DNA of 60,356 bases from an uncultured Eubacteriales bacterium (GTDB lineage: Bacteria; Bacillota; Clostridia; Monoglobales; Monoglobaceae), in assembly GCA_900545865.1 (NCBI GenBank), contig URAN01000013.1, positions 1 through 60,356 of the forward strand, given 5' to 3'. Shown in pieces: positions 33,492 through 41,851 of this stretch. The translations under genes and the position numbers were made by a program. The notes beneath the pieces are model-generated. The model worked only from the letters and a program-made list of their open reading frames with translations, was not told the DNA's origin and did no database searches. The number at the start of each line of letters is the position of its first letter. Positions within the stretch are counted from its first letter, which is position 1.

Positions 33492-34928
33492 TTATGCTCT
33501 TTTGCTGTTCTCAGACAGCATTTTGTATCTTATATCCCAAAGTTTTTGCGACATATCAACATAGTATTCGTGCGGATTTTCAAAACGCTTTACCTCATCC
33601 CAAATCTTGTCTGTCTCGGCCTTACAATATTCTTTTATTTCGCCGAGCGGCGGCAGGTCATATACACACTCTCCGTTTTTGAATATCGGAACAAGCAGTT
33701 CCCGCGTTTCAAAATTCGATATTGTTTTTCTCTTCCACGTGTTGCCCGGGTCGAATATTTCATACGGCTCATCGTCATTTATCTTTTCGTCATAAGTCGT
33801 AAGAACATCGGCCAGCGCCATTCCCGTCTCTTTTGAGAAAAGACGGTATACCTTTTTAAAATAAGGAGTGGTAATCTTAGCCACATTTTCGCTTATCTTA
33901 ATCTTCGGTACGATTTTGCCGTCATCCTCTATCGCGACAAGCTTATAAACGCCGCCGAAAACGGGTTCGGATTTAGAGGTTATAAGCCGCTCGCCCACGC
34001 CGAACGAGTCAATCGCCGCGCCCTGGCGCAAAATATCGCGGATAATGTATTCATCGAGCGAATTCGAGATAACTATGCTTGCCGACTCCCAACCCGATTC
34101 ATCGAGAATCTTGCGGCATTTTTTTGTCAGATACGTTATGTCACCGCTGTCGATTCTGATTCCGCATTTTTTGATTCCCTTTGGCTTTAACACCTCGTTG
34201 AATACGCGAATCGCGTTCGGAAGGCCGCTTTTTAAAACATTATAGGTATCAATCAAAAGCACACAGTTATCGGGATAGCTTTCGGCATACGCGACAAATG
34301 CGTCATACTCGCTGTCGAAAGACTGTACCCAACTGTGCGCCATTGTTCCGAGTGCCGGAACGGAAAACATCTTATCCGAAATTGTACACGCCGTACCGCA
34401 AACACCGCCGATATACGCCGCTCTCGCGCCGTATATTGCGCCGTCATAGCCCTGTGCGCGTCTTGAGCCGAATTCCATAACGGGAATATCACCCGCAGCA
34501 CGGACAATTCTGTTGCTCTTTGTTGCGATAAGACTCTGATGATTTACGGTAAGCAATACCATTGTTTCCAAAAACTGTGCCTGAATCAGCGGACCGCGAA
34601 CCGTAACAATAGGTTCGTTCGGGAAAATAGGCGTTCCCTCGGGAACAGCCCAAACATCACAACTGAACTTAAAATTCTCGAGATACTTTAAAAAGCCTTC
34701 GTCAAAAATATTTTTTGAACGAAGAAACTCAATATCCTCGGGTTCGAATTTAAGATTTTTCATATATTCGACAAGCTGTTCAACCCCTGCCATAACGGCA
34801 AAGCCTGCACCGTCGGGAACCTGGCGGAAGAACATATCGAAATATGCGATTTTGTCACCCATACCTTCACGAAAATAACCGTTCGCCATTGTAAGCTCAT
34901 AAAAATCGGTAAGCATCGTGTAATTCAT
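33492..34928 (-). CDS. pncB: nicotinate phosphoribosyltransferase
   Basis: 478-residue NAPRTase, which joins nicotinate and PRPP to nicotinate mononucleotide in NAD salvage. Motifs: MLTDFYELTMANGYF at the start, FEFGSRRAQGYDGA-like EFGSRRAQGYDGAIYGARA, GTMAHSWVQSF with the catalytic His, IRIDSGDITYL and DSFGVGERLITS. Start ATG 34928 is 13 nt from AAAGGAC. Transcribed from a promoter at 35004-35032 together with the PRPP synthetase. Confidence 0.95.
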   Translation of the reverse strand: MNYTMLTDFYELTMANGYFREGMGDKIAYFDMFFRQVPDGAGFAVMAGVEQLVEYMKNLKFEPEDIEFLRSKNIFDEGFLKYLENFKFSCDVWAVPEGTPIFPNEPIVTVRGPLIQAQFLETMVLLTVNHQSLIATKSNRIVRAAGDIPVMEFGSRRAQGYDGAIYGARAAYIGGVCGTACTISDKMFSVPALGTMAHSWVQSFDSEYDAFVAYAESYPDNCVLLIDTYNVLKSGLPNAIRVFNEVLKPKGIKKCGIRIDSGDITYLTKKCRKILDESGWESASIVISNSLDEYIIRDILRQGAAIDSFGVGERLITSKSEPVFGGVYKLVAIEDDGKIVPKIKISENVAKITTPYFKKVYRLFSKETGMALADVLTTYDEKINDDEPYEIFDPGNTWKRKTISNFETRELLVPIFKNGECVYDLPPLGEIKEYCKAETDKIWDEVKRFENPHEYYVDMSQKLWDIRYKMLSENSKRA

Positions 34929-35003
34929 TATCAAATCAAGTCCTTTATAATTTATTGTTTGCACATACTTCACATTGATTTTAAATACAATTTATCTATA
35001 CTT

Positions 35004-35032
35004 AGTATAACATTTCGGGCGACAAAAAACAA
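35004..35032 (-). promoter_or_regulatory. promoter of pncB-prs
   Basis: TTGTTT (35027-35032) and TATACT (35004-35009) with a 17-bp spacer on the minus strand. Confidence 0.55.
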
Positions 35033-35049
35033 GCATTAATATAAAAAAC

Positions 35050-35078
35050 TTGACAAATTTTTATAAATTCGTTATCAT
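35050..35078 (+). promoter_or_regulatory. promoter of the NusG-II/Gx transporter genes
   Basis: TTGACA (35050-35055) and TATCAT (35073-35078) with a 17-bp spacer, divergent from the pncB promoter. Confidence 0.6.
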
Positions 35079-35170
35079 TTGATTATGAACAATATATTTT
35101 CGTTGGATTTTCATTAAATTTTACCATAGATTTTTGAAATTCACCGATAATGTTTGGGAGGCTAAACCCT

Positions 35171-35548
35171 ATGACGCACAAAAAATTCGCAATTATTCTC
35201 GGCTCGGTCATAATTGCGGCATTTATTTTCTTATTATTCGGCGCAAAACCGAACAATAATTCAAAAATCGCCGAGGTTTTCAGTGACGGAAATTTAATCC
35301 GCCGCATCGATTTATCCGCGGTAACCGACGAATACGAATTTACCGTTGATTATAACGGTCGCTCAAACACCGTTGCGGTCAAACACGGCAGTATCTCGGT
35401 TGTCGCCGCCGACTGTCCCGACCGCATATGCGTACATACGGGCGAAATACGTGACGGGTCGACCCCGATTGTGTGCTTGCCAAATAAACTTATGATAAAA
35501 ATTGTCGGCACAGCCGATGAGAATATACCAGACACTGTAAGCCGATAA
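35171..35548 (+). CDS. NusG domain II-containing membrane protein
   Basis: 125-residue protein: a transmembrane or signal-anchor helix at residues 8-25 (AIILGSVIIAAFIFLLFGA) followed by a NusG domain II-like beta domain outside the membrane (GNLIRRIDLSAVTDEY, VKHGSISVVAADCPDRICVH, IVCLPNKLMIKIVG). Such proteins usually precede a Gx-type transporter in Clostridia, as here. ATG 35171 follows GGGAGG by 9 nt. The paired cysteines in DCPDRIC could form a disulfide. Role unknown; perhaps an FMN/thiamine or isoprenoid-related partner. Confidence 0.85.
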   Translation: MTHKKFAIILGSVIIAAFIFLLFGAKPNNNSKIAEVFSDGNLIRRIDLSAVTDEYEFTVDYNGRSNTVAVKHGSISVVAADCPDRICVHTGEIRDGSTPIVCLPNKLMIKIVGTADENIPDTVSR

Positions 35549-35574
35549 AAAAACAAATTAAGGACGTGAATTTT

Positions 35575-36114
35575 TTGAATAAACAAAACCGCAAGGCATT
35601 ATACTCCGCAAGGCGGCTCGCTCTGTGTGCGATGCTCTGTGCCGCCGCCCTCGTTATATTCACAATCGAGGCTCAAATTCCGAGCATTGTTCCCGTTCCG
35701 GGGGTCAAGCTCGGGCTCGCGAACATAATAACTCTTTTTGCACTGATTTATCTCACCCCGGGCGAAACTCTTATGATTTTGGTTGCGAGAATCCTGTTCG
35801 GCGCGGTCTTTGCAGCACAGCCGATGCTTATTCCGTACAGCCTTTGCGGCGGCGTTTTGTGCCTTTTGGGCGAATATGTTCTTATAAAACTTTGCGGAAA
35901 GAAATTCATTGCGGAAATCAGTATTGTCGGTGCGATTTTGCACAATATCGGGCAAACCTGTTTTGCCGCCTTTTCCGTCAAGAGCCTTTCGGTTCTTACG
36001 TATCTGCCGATACTTATTATTTCCGCGGCAATAACGGGTTTGTTTTGCGGTCTGTGCGTTATGTTCGCCGATAAAAAATGCGGCGCAAAATTCGCCGCAT
36101 TTTTAAAAGGATAG
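35575..36114 (+). CDS. Gx transporter / heptaprenyl diphosphate synthase I-like
   Basis: 179-residue hydrophobic protein with about five membrane helices. The motif PSIVPVPGVKLGLANIITLF is the signature of the Gx transporter family, often annotated as heptaprenyl diphosphate synthase component I. A TTG start at 35575 fits the AAGGAC site better than GTG 35566 (2-nt spacing). It follows the NusG-II gene by 26 bp. Its last codons overlap a terminator hairpin. Substrate unknown; an ECF-like vitamin uptake role is possible. Confidence 0.82.
   Translation: MNKQNRKALYSARRLALCAMLCAAALVIFTIEAQIPSIVPVPGVKLGLANIITLFALIYLTPGETLMILVARILFGAVFAAQPMLIPYSLCGGVLCLLGEYVLIKLCGKKFIAEISIVGAILHNIGQTCFAAFSVKSLSVLTYLPILIISAAITGLFCGLCVMFADKKCGAKFAAFLKG
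36074..36104 (+). terminator. terminator overlapping the end of the Gx gene
   Basis: AAAAATGCGGCG (36074-36085) and CGCCGCATTTTT (36093-36104) form a 12-bp perfect stem with a T tract. It lies inside the last codons, before the stop at 36112-36114. Confidence 0.85.
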
Positions 36115-36192
36115 AGACCGTCACACGGGAGAGAAAACCACCCCTGCATCACGTATCTGCATTTATATTTAAATTTGTGTATACGGTTAACC

Positions 36193-36224
36193 CTGTAGGG
36201 GGACGGCGTCCTCGACGTCCCGCA
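36193..36224. repeat. dispersed GTAGGGG palindromic repeat, copy 1
   Basis: The sequence GTAGGGGGACGGCGTCC followed by TCGACGTCCCGC is partly palindromic and closely matches a second copy at 44851-44880. It lies in an otherwise empty gap between the Gx transporter and the quinone oxidoreductase gene. Confidence 0.6.
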
Positions 36225-36261
36225 AATACGAACAAATCATAACGTATATGATTATTTTATT

Positions 36262-37245
36262 CTAATTCACTTTAAGCACAACCTTACCTACATTTTCGCC
36301 GCGATAAAGTATATCGTGTGCCGCCTCTGCTTCGGTAATCGGCAGAACCTTATAGATTGTCGGCTTAACCAATCCCTGAGAAACCTTGGGGAACACATCT
36401 TTAACCAATGACGCAAGGATTTGTGCCTTGACCTCGGGTGTACGCGAACGCAAAGTGCTTCCGACAATTCTCACGTTTCTTACATAGATATTTTTAAGGT
36501 CGATTTCGGTCTTTTGACCCGCAAGAGCCGCAATCATTATCCAGCGTGCGCCGTGGGTAAGATAATGAATACACTTGCCCATTACTTCGCCGCCGAGACA
36601 ATCTATCGCCACGTCAACGCCGTGACCGCCGTCAAGCTCTCTCTTTAGCACCTCAACAATATCTTCTTTTGAGGTATTGACAACGACATCGGCATTCAGA
36701 TGCGCAATCGACGCCGCAATCTCATCGGACAGAACGGTTGTGATAACTCTCACTCCAAATGCCTTTGCCATAGGTATAATAACGCTTGCAAGACCACTCG
36801 CTCCCGCATTCATAAGCAGAGTGTTGCCCTCTTTTATTTTTCCCTCGTGGAAAAGATTGAGATATGCCGTCGCGAACGCCTCGGGGATTGCCGCAGCCTC
36901 AACCATCGAACAATTCTCGGGAACGGGCATAAGCATATCGTATTTAACCGTTACGTATTCGGCGTATCCTCCGCCGCCGAGCAGGGCGCAAACCTTGTCG
37001 CCGATTTTCCAATCCGACTTTTTCTTTGCCCCGTCCGCAATATCCACGATTTCGCCCGATATTTCAAGACCCATCCAATCGGGACAGCCCTCGGGCGGTG
37101 GATAGTCGCCCTCTCTCTGCATCAAATCGGCACGATTAAGCGCCGCATATTCGATTTTTACCAGAACATCATCGTCTTTCATAATAGGGTCGGGAACGTT
37201 GTCCCATCTCAAAGTTTGGTCGTCATTTACAAGTATTGCTTTCAT
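36262..37245 (-). CDS. zinc-free quinone oxidoreductase (MDR family)
   Basis: 327-residue medium-chain dehydrogenase/reductase of the quinone oxidoreductase/PIG3 type. Start MKAILVNDDQTLRWDNVPDP, motif AALNRADLMQREGDYPPP, NADPH-binding LLMNAGASGLASVIIPMAKA and the C-terminal GKVVLKVN. The structural and catalytic zinc cysteines of alcohol dehydrogenases are absent. ATG follows AGGAG. Last gene of a four-gene minus-strand group behind two SDRs and a dehydroquinase-like protein; it may reduce an enone or quinone-like intermediate there. Confidence 0.9.
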   Translation of the reverse strand: MKAILVNDDQTLRWDNVPDPIMKDDDVLVKIEYAALNRADLMQREGDYPPPEGCPDWMGLEISGEIVDIADGAKKKSDWKIGDKVCALLGGGGYAEYVTVKYDMLMPVPENCSMVEAAAIPEAFATAYLNLFHEGKIKEGNTLLMNAGASGLASVIIPMAKAFGVRVITTVLSDEIAASIAHLNADVVVNTSKEDIVEVLKRELDGGHGVDVAIDCLGGEVMGKCIHYLTHGARWIMIAALAGQKTEIDLKNIYVRNVRIVGSTLRSRTPEVKAQILASLVKDVFPKVSQGLVKPTIYKVLPITEAEAAHDILYRGENVGKVVLKVN

Positions 37246-37296
37246 TTTTTATATCTCCTCTGTATTATCTCGTATATTAATAGCCACAGCCGAAAT

Positions 37297-38037
37297 CTAA
37301 CTCAAGATTTTGCGGCATCCGTCAATCTGAATAACCTGTCCCGATATATAGCTCGCCTCTTCGCTCGCCAAGAAACAAATCAAGTTTGCGTTTTCCCTGT
37401 CCGTTCCCGTTCGTCCGATAACCGATACGTCGTTTTCGGTATAATAATCAATATCTGGATTATCCGACGGACTTACCGTTCCCGGGCAGATACTGTTGAT
37501 TAAAATTCCCTTTTGAGAAAACTCTTTCGCCAGTGCTTTCGAAAGTGAGTTGACCGCGCCTTTTGTTGCCGAATACGTTGTCATATTTCCGTTTCCGTAT
37601 ACCCCTGCAACAGAAGAAACGTTCACTATTCTTCCCCACTTATTCTCAATCATATACGGAAGGACGGCTTTTGAGAAAAACACCGTTCCCATAACATTTA
37701 TGTTAAAGTATGTATTCCACTCATCCGTCGTCATCTCCAAAAATCCCTTGTACGCTCTCCAAAGTGCCGCATTATTTACAAGTATATCGATTCCGCCGAA
37801 ATGCTCCGACGCGGATTTAACAACCGAATTTACATTTTCTTCATCGCTTACATCGCATTGGTATATAAGCGTATCCGCGCCGAGCTTTTCGGTCTCTTTT
37901 TTTACATCTTTAAGCTTTTCGTAATTCATATCGACCAAAACCAAATTCGCTCCGCGTTCGGCAAAAACCAATGCCGCCGCTCTGCCTATTCCTACTGCCG
38001 CTCCCGTAACCAATGCTGTTTTTCCTTTGAAATTCAT
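37297..38037 (-). CDS. short-chain dehydrogenase/reductase (SDR 1)
   Basis: 246-residue classical SDR. Cofactor motif TGAAVGIGRAAA with LVLVDMN (an acidic residue favouring NAD(H)), NNAALW, catalytic serine in VNVSSVAGVYG, YSATKGAVN (catalytic Tyr/Lys) and the C-terminal SGQVIQIDGCRKIL. ATG 38037 follows AGGAG; the longer frame to 38055 includes the ribosome binding site. 37 bp after SDR 2. Confidence 0.92.
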   Translation of the reverse strand: MNFKGKTALVTGAAVGIGRAAALVFAERGANLVLVDMNYEKLKDVKKETEKLGADTLIYQCDVSDEENVNSVVKSASEHFGGIDILVNNAALWRAYKGFLEMTTDEWNTYFNINVMGTVFFSKAVLPYMIENKWGRIVNVSSVAGVYGNGNMTTYSATKGAVNSLSKALAKEFSQKGILINSICPGTVSPSDNPDIDYYTENDVSVIGRTGTDRENANLICFLASEEASYISGQVIQIDGCRKILS

Positions 38038-38074
38038 AATAATCTCTCCTTGCATAATAACTTTGCGTTTCTTT

Positions 38075-38827
38075 TTATTTATTTCTCATTATATTTCTTC
38101 CGCCGTCGGCAAGCACGTTTATTCCGGTTATAAACGCCGCCTTGTCCGAGGCAAGATACATAATCAAATCAACAATTTCTTTAGGTTCGGCGGCTCTGCC
38201 GATTAAGGTTTTCATCGCCGCCATACCCGGCCGCGTCATAACAGGTCCGGGCGATACACAGCACACACGAACGTTATATCTCGCACCGTACAGGGCAAGC
38301 GACTTGGTAAGTCCGTTCATTGCGCCGCTCTTTGCGCTTGAATACGCAACATTCGTATCACAGCCTTCCTCGCCTGTGATAGAGCCGATATTTATAATAA
38401 CTCCGCTCTTTTGCTCTGCCATTTGTTTCATTGCCGCATGATCAAGATATAACTGTCCTTTAAGATTTACATCTATTCCCCAATCATAAACATCGATCGG
38501 AATATCCTTAAATTCACCATAATGATATGCGTTGCACATTCTGACCTCCGCACCGCCCGCACAGTTCACAACCACGTCAAGACTGCCGAATTTTTCAACC
38601 GCCAAATCCCTTGCCGCGCACACCTGTTCATAGTTCCGCACATCGACCACCGCAGCCTCGGCTTTTCCGCCATCTGCACGTATTTCGCCGACCTTTTCGT
38701 CAAGTGCCTCTTTGTTGATGTCGGCAAGAACAACCGCCGCTCCTTCTTTTGCAAAACATTTTCCGCACAAAAAGCCGAGTCCCGATGCACCGCCGCTTAT
38801 CAAAATCGTTTTGTTTTCAAATTCCAT
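38075..38827 (-). CDS. short-chain dehydrogenase/reductase (SDR 2)
   Basis: 250-residue classical SDR. GGASGLGFLCGK cofactor loop with VVLADIN (NAD-preferring acid), NCAGGAEVRMCN, INIGSITGEEG with the catalytic Ser and YSSAKSGAMNGL with Tyr/Lys; C-terminus ITGINVLADGGRNIMRN. Shares operon position with SDR 1 and may oxidise a second hydroxyl of the same compound. The upstream gap holds a run of hairpins (38872-39023). Confidence 0.92.
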   Translation of the reverse strand: MEFENKTILISGGASGLGFLCGKCFAKEGAAVVLADINKEALDEKVGEIRADGGKAEAAVVDVRNYEQVCAARDLAVEKFGSLDVVVNCAGGAEVRMCNAYHYGEFKDIPIDVYDWGIDVNLKGQLYLDHAAMKQMAEQKSGVIINIGSITGEEGCDTNVAYSSAKSGAMNGLTKSLALYGARYNVRVCCVSPGPVMTRPGMAAMKTLIGRAAEPKEIVDLIMYLASDKAAFITGINVLADGGRNIMRNK

Positions 38828-38871
38828 TTTTACAACCTCACATTCTTTAATTTTTTATAACGTTGCCGCAG

Positions 38872-39023
38872 ATGTCCCCCGACTCATAGGCGGCGGGGGA
38901 CATTCCGGAATTTCAGTGGGAGTCATAATCTCCCACTGAAACCCTGAGGAGCCAATGCTCCCTGCGACTATTGCAATCTGTCGCAAGCTCTGCTCTTTAC
39001 AAGCAAAGCAGAAGCGTTGCTCC
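38872..39023. repeat. run of five hairpins between SDR 2 and the dehydroquinase gene
   Basis: Successive stems are ATGTCCCCCG/CGGGGGACAT (38872-38903), TTTCAGTGGGAG/CTCCCACTGAAA (38911-38941), GGAGC/GCTCC (38948-38961), TGCGAC/GTCGCA (38963-38985) and TCTGCT/AGCAGA (38989-39012). The second is a perfect 12-bp stem with a 7-nt loop. The first two also face each other across a few bases. No T tract follows, so this is not an ordinary terminator. It may be an IS200/IS605-like end or a structured RNA. Confidence 0.65.
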
Positions 39024-39120
39024 GATTTAAAATTTATGTAATAGATTACGAACGCTCATTATCCGCCGCAACAAAAATATTTTCGTCTTTATTATACGAA
39101 CACAGTAACAAAATCGCCGT

Positions 39121-39891
39121 CTACTCGCCGTACACAAGCTCAACCGCCGCTTTGGCATCACTCAAAAGCGGCTGTACCGGGGTTGCAAGCTCGTCATGCT
39201 CGATAACGCACAAAAACATTCCACCGCAAATTAACGGTGCAGTTATTCTGTGCCGCTTGCAAAAATCGCCAACGCACAAAAACAGTGCCGGCAGATGATT
39301 ATCCTTTGAAAGTTCAGCCGAAATACTCATATTTTCCGCAAGCTCATAATCATCGTTTGCCGCCGAAACAAGCTTTGCAATATCCGCGCCGCGGCTGTGC
39401 TGTTCGTTTATGTATTCAAACGCACGCTCTTTCGGCATAAACCTAAATGTATGCGATGACATCAAAACCTCTGCACCCAATCTATGTATATCCGAAATAA
39501 ATTGTTTTTGCTTTTCGACCGCCGCCGTGTCAAACGTCAGCTCGCCGTTCGTCTGATTATACCAATCACCCGTTATGTCAATCAGAGCCGCTCCGCACTC
39601 CGCCGCCGAGATAAGCTCTTTCGCCCTGTCCTCATCGGAAATTCCCTCATTTATGCCGCTGCGATAGTTCGTCACATACACGGGTTTTCCGTCTGTTGCC
39701 GAAAAAATCTTTTTCATCCAATCCCTTGTTCTGTACTCAAATTCAAGCTGCTCAAGCTGAACACCGAAAGCGTCCGCACCGCCGTCCAGACCTTTTTCAA
39801 TAAGTTCAAGGATTCTCTCTCCCGTCCTCGCCTGAACCATGCAGGTAAGCGTGGGACGGTCTTTTCTTAAAAATTTTGCAGTCATTCTCAT
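39121..39891 (-). CDS. type I 3-dehydroquinate dehydratase-like protein
   Basis: 256-residue TIM barrel resembling type I dehydroquinases (AroD). Aligned features: KPVYVTNYRSG, AALIDITGDWY, SSHTFRFMP (catalytic His position), GADIAKLV with the Schiff-base Lys, and ELATPVQPLLSDAKAAVELV for the C-terminal QIP-type loop. Key arginines are less well matched, so activity on dehydroquinate is uncertain. It is the first gene of a group with two SDRs and a quinone oxidoreductase, and is divergent from an AraC regulator, a catabolic rather than aromatic-synthesis setting. Confidence 0.6.
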   Translation of the reverse strand: MRMTAKFLRKDRPTLTCMVQARTGERILELIEKGLDGGADAFGVQLEQLEFEYRTRDWMKKIFSATDGKPVYVTNYRSGINEGISDEDRAKELISAAECGAALIDITGDWYNQTNGELTFDTAAVEKQKQFISDIHRLGAEVLMSSHTFRFMPKERAFEYINEQHSRGADIAKLVSAANDDYELAENMSISAELSKDNHLPALFLCVGDFCKRHRITAPLICGGMFLCVIEHDELATPVQPLLSDAKAAVELVYGE

Positions 39892-39949
39892 TTTTATATC
39901 CTCGTTTCCGAATTTTGAAAGAAAATTTTTAGATTTCTCTTTGAAATAA

Positions 39950-39978
39950 ATTATAGTACAGTTTTAAGTCTTATTCAA
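39950..39978 (-). promoter_or_regulatory. promoter of the dehydroquinase-like operon
   Basis: TTGAAT (39973-39978) and TATAAT (39950-39955) with a 17-bp spacer on the minus strand. Confidence 0.65.
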
Positions 39979-40012
39979 TATCAAAAACAATACTCAATTG
40001 ATGTTTTTGATA
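39979..40012. promoter_or_regulatory. 11-bp inverted repeat between divergent promoters
   Basis: TATCAAAAACA (39979-39989) and TGTTTTTGATA (40002-40012) are perfect arms with a 12-nt spacer. The site lies directly upstream of the -35 box of the dehydroquinase operon, the usual place for an activator such as the divergent AraC protein. Confidence 0.6.
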
Positions 40013-40030
40013 CTATTTTTAAAATTTCAC

Positions 40031-40058
40031 TTGACTGATTTAACAAATCTGATATAAT
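40031..40058 (+). promoter_or_regulatory. promoter of the AraC gene at 40091
   Basis: TTGACT (40031-40036) and TATAAT (40053-40058) with a 16-bp spacer. Confidence 0.65.
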
Positions 40059-40090
40059 TATAATAAAATGATTCAAAATGGTGATGAATT

Positions 40091-40867
40091 ATGAAAAGGC
40101 TTGAAAAAATAACAATCTCAGACATATCCGACATAATGACCGTCTATTCGCCGAAAGGCCGCCGTTATCAATCGCATAACCGCCACGGCTTTGGACTTTC
40201 GTTTTGTCAAAGCGGAAAAATCGTGTATACGATAAACGGAAAGGATGTCATATCCGACCTAAATCACGCCGTTATCCTGCCGCAATACGCAAGCTATCGC
40301 CTTTACGGCATCGAAACGGGGTACTTTCCTTTGGTGAACTTTAACGCAAGCGGAATTCCACCGATAAACGATATTTTGTGTATTCCTATTTCCAATACCG
40401 AATTTTATATGCACGAATTCTCGCGGCTCAAACAGTCCAAGCTGTTCGGACACAGCCGCCTTGAAGCAATGCATATTCTGTACGGCATATTAACCGCTCT
40501 TTCAGGCGAAACGGAACGGCTTCACCCCTCTCTCGCCGCGGCAATCGCATATATTGAGGAAAATTATACCGACCCGACCTTATCCAACATTCGGCTCGCA
40601 AGAGATGCAAACATAAGCGAGGTATACCTGCGCAAGCTCTTTTCCGAGGAACTCGGCACAACACCGAAACAATACATTATAAACATAAGATTAAAAAAGG
40701 CAAAACAGCTACTTTGCGAATCGACCGACACAATAGGCGATATTGCGGAGCAATGCGGATTTACGAACTCATATCATTTTTGCAGGACGTTCAAAGCCGC
40801 CGTCAATATGACTCCGACTCAATACCGCCTGTCCGCATACGCCGCAACATCTCGGTTTTTGATATAA
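40091..40867 (+). CDS. AraC-family transcription regulator
   Basis: 258-residue regulator with an N-terminal AraC-type cupin (HGFGLSFCQSGKIVYTINGK) and a C-terminal double helix-turn-helix (LSNIRLARDANISEVYLRKLF, IGDIAEQCGFTNSYHFCRTFKAAVNMTPTQYR). Intact and of normal length. It is divergent from the dehydroquinase-like/SDR operon with an 11-bp palindrome between the promoters, so it most likely activates that operon in response to its substrate. Confidence 0.93.
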   Translation: MKRLEKITISDISDIMTVYSPKGRRYQSHNRHGFGLSFCQSGKIVYTINGKDVISDLNHAVILPQYASYRLYGIETGYFPLVNFNASGIPPINDILCIPISNTEFYMHEFSRLKQSKLFGHSRLEAMHILYGILTALSGETERLHPSLAAAIAYIEENYTDPTLSNIRLARDANISEVYLRKLFSEELGTTPKQYIINIRLKKAKQLLCESTDTIGDIAEQCGFTNSYHFCRTFKAAVNMTPTQYRLSAYAATSRFLI

Positions 40868-40869
40868 CC

Positions 40870-41670
40870 CTATATCATTCCAAGTTCGGTCAGAGCCGCC
40901 GCAATGCCGTCCTCGCCAACGCCCTTGGTGAACATATCCGCCGCCGCGTCCAAAACCGCCGCGTGCGGCGTCATTGCGATTCCGCAGCCCACGGTCTTTA
41001 ACATATCGACATCGTTTCCATCATCACCGAAAGCATATGTCTCTTTGATGTCAAGTCCGAGATAATTCACTGTCTCTCTGACCCCGACCGCCTTTGTCAT
41101 TCCGACAATATCTATATCCGCCGACAAGTTCTCATGGTGTCTTGTCACGATAAACTTACCGTCCAAATCCGCTTGCATCTTTGCAAACCGCTCATTGCTG
41201 TCAAACACGCACATAACTTTGTTCGCCGAGATTCCGCGAACGCTCTCAAACGGAAAATAGTGTTCGGTGTTTATTTTAAACCGTCTGAACACAGAATCCA
41301 AAAGAGGTTTTTTCTCTGTATTATAATAGCACTTTTCGTGACAGTCTATGCTGAATGCCATATTGTTTGCCCTTAAATACTCTATCAGGCGTTCGAGTTT
41401 ATCCTCGGGAACGGTTCTGTTCGCAATCACGGTATCGCCGCACTCGGCAACCGCACCGTTAGACGTAACATAACAGTCAAAATCTATACCGAGTTTCGGG
41501 ATATAACACTTTGCCCTGCCCGTTGCAAGCGATACCGCATAGCCGTTTTGTTTAAGCTTTGAAATCGCCGCCTTTGTTGCCACCGTCGGCTCAAAAATCC
41601 CCTTGCGTTCGTCAACCAAAGTTCCGTCAGCGTCAAAAAACACAATTCCTTTGTAATCCGTGTTCGTCAT
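40870..41670 (-). CDS. Cof-type HAD phosphatase
   Basis: 266-residue HAD-superfamily hydrolase of the Cof class. Motif I FFDADGTLVDERKG, motif II VSLATGRAKC, motif III/IV TYAFGDDGNDVDMLKTVGCGIAM. Start ATG 41670 follows AGGGGG. Such enzymes dephosphorylate sugar phosphates or pyridoxal phosphate. It is convergent with the AraC gene, with 2 bp between the stops. Confidence 0.93.
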   Translation of the reverse strand: MTNTDYKGIVFFDADGTLVDERKGIFEPTVATKAAISKLKQNGYAVSLATGRAKCYIPKLGIDFDCYVTSNGAVAECGDTVIANRTVPEDKLERLIEYLRANNMAFSIDCHEKCYYNTEKKPLLDSVFRRFKINTEHYFPFESVRGISANKVMCVFDSNERFAKMQADLDGKFIVTRHHENLSADIDIVGMTKAVGVRETVNYLGLDIKETYAFGDDGNDVDMLKTVGCGIAMTPHAAVLDAAADMFTKGVGEDGIAAALTELGMI

Positions 41671-41713
41671 AAAACCGTTGCCCCCTGTACAAAAATTTCG
41701 TTCTTTATTTATT

Positions 41714-41742
41714 ATTTTACCGTTTTTAAAACAAAAAATCAA
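41714..41742 (-). promoter_or_regulatory. promoter of the Cof phosphatase gene
   Basis: TTGATT (41737-41742) and TAAAAT (41714-41719) with a 17-bp spacer on the minus strand. Confidence 0.5.
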
Positions 41743-41760
41743 GCTATTCCTTTATTTTGC

Positions 41761-41789
41761 TTGCATTTTTGTGAAAAGTATAGTATAGT
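41761..41789 (+). promoter_or_regulatory. promoter of ygiQ-folD
   Basis: TTGCAT (41761-41766) and TATAGT (41784-41789) with a 17-bp spacer. Confidence 0.6.
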
Positions 41790-41851
41790 TTATATAGCGC
41801 ATTTTTATTTGTAAGCAATTTAAGATAATCGGTTTCGGAGTATGAATATAT

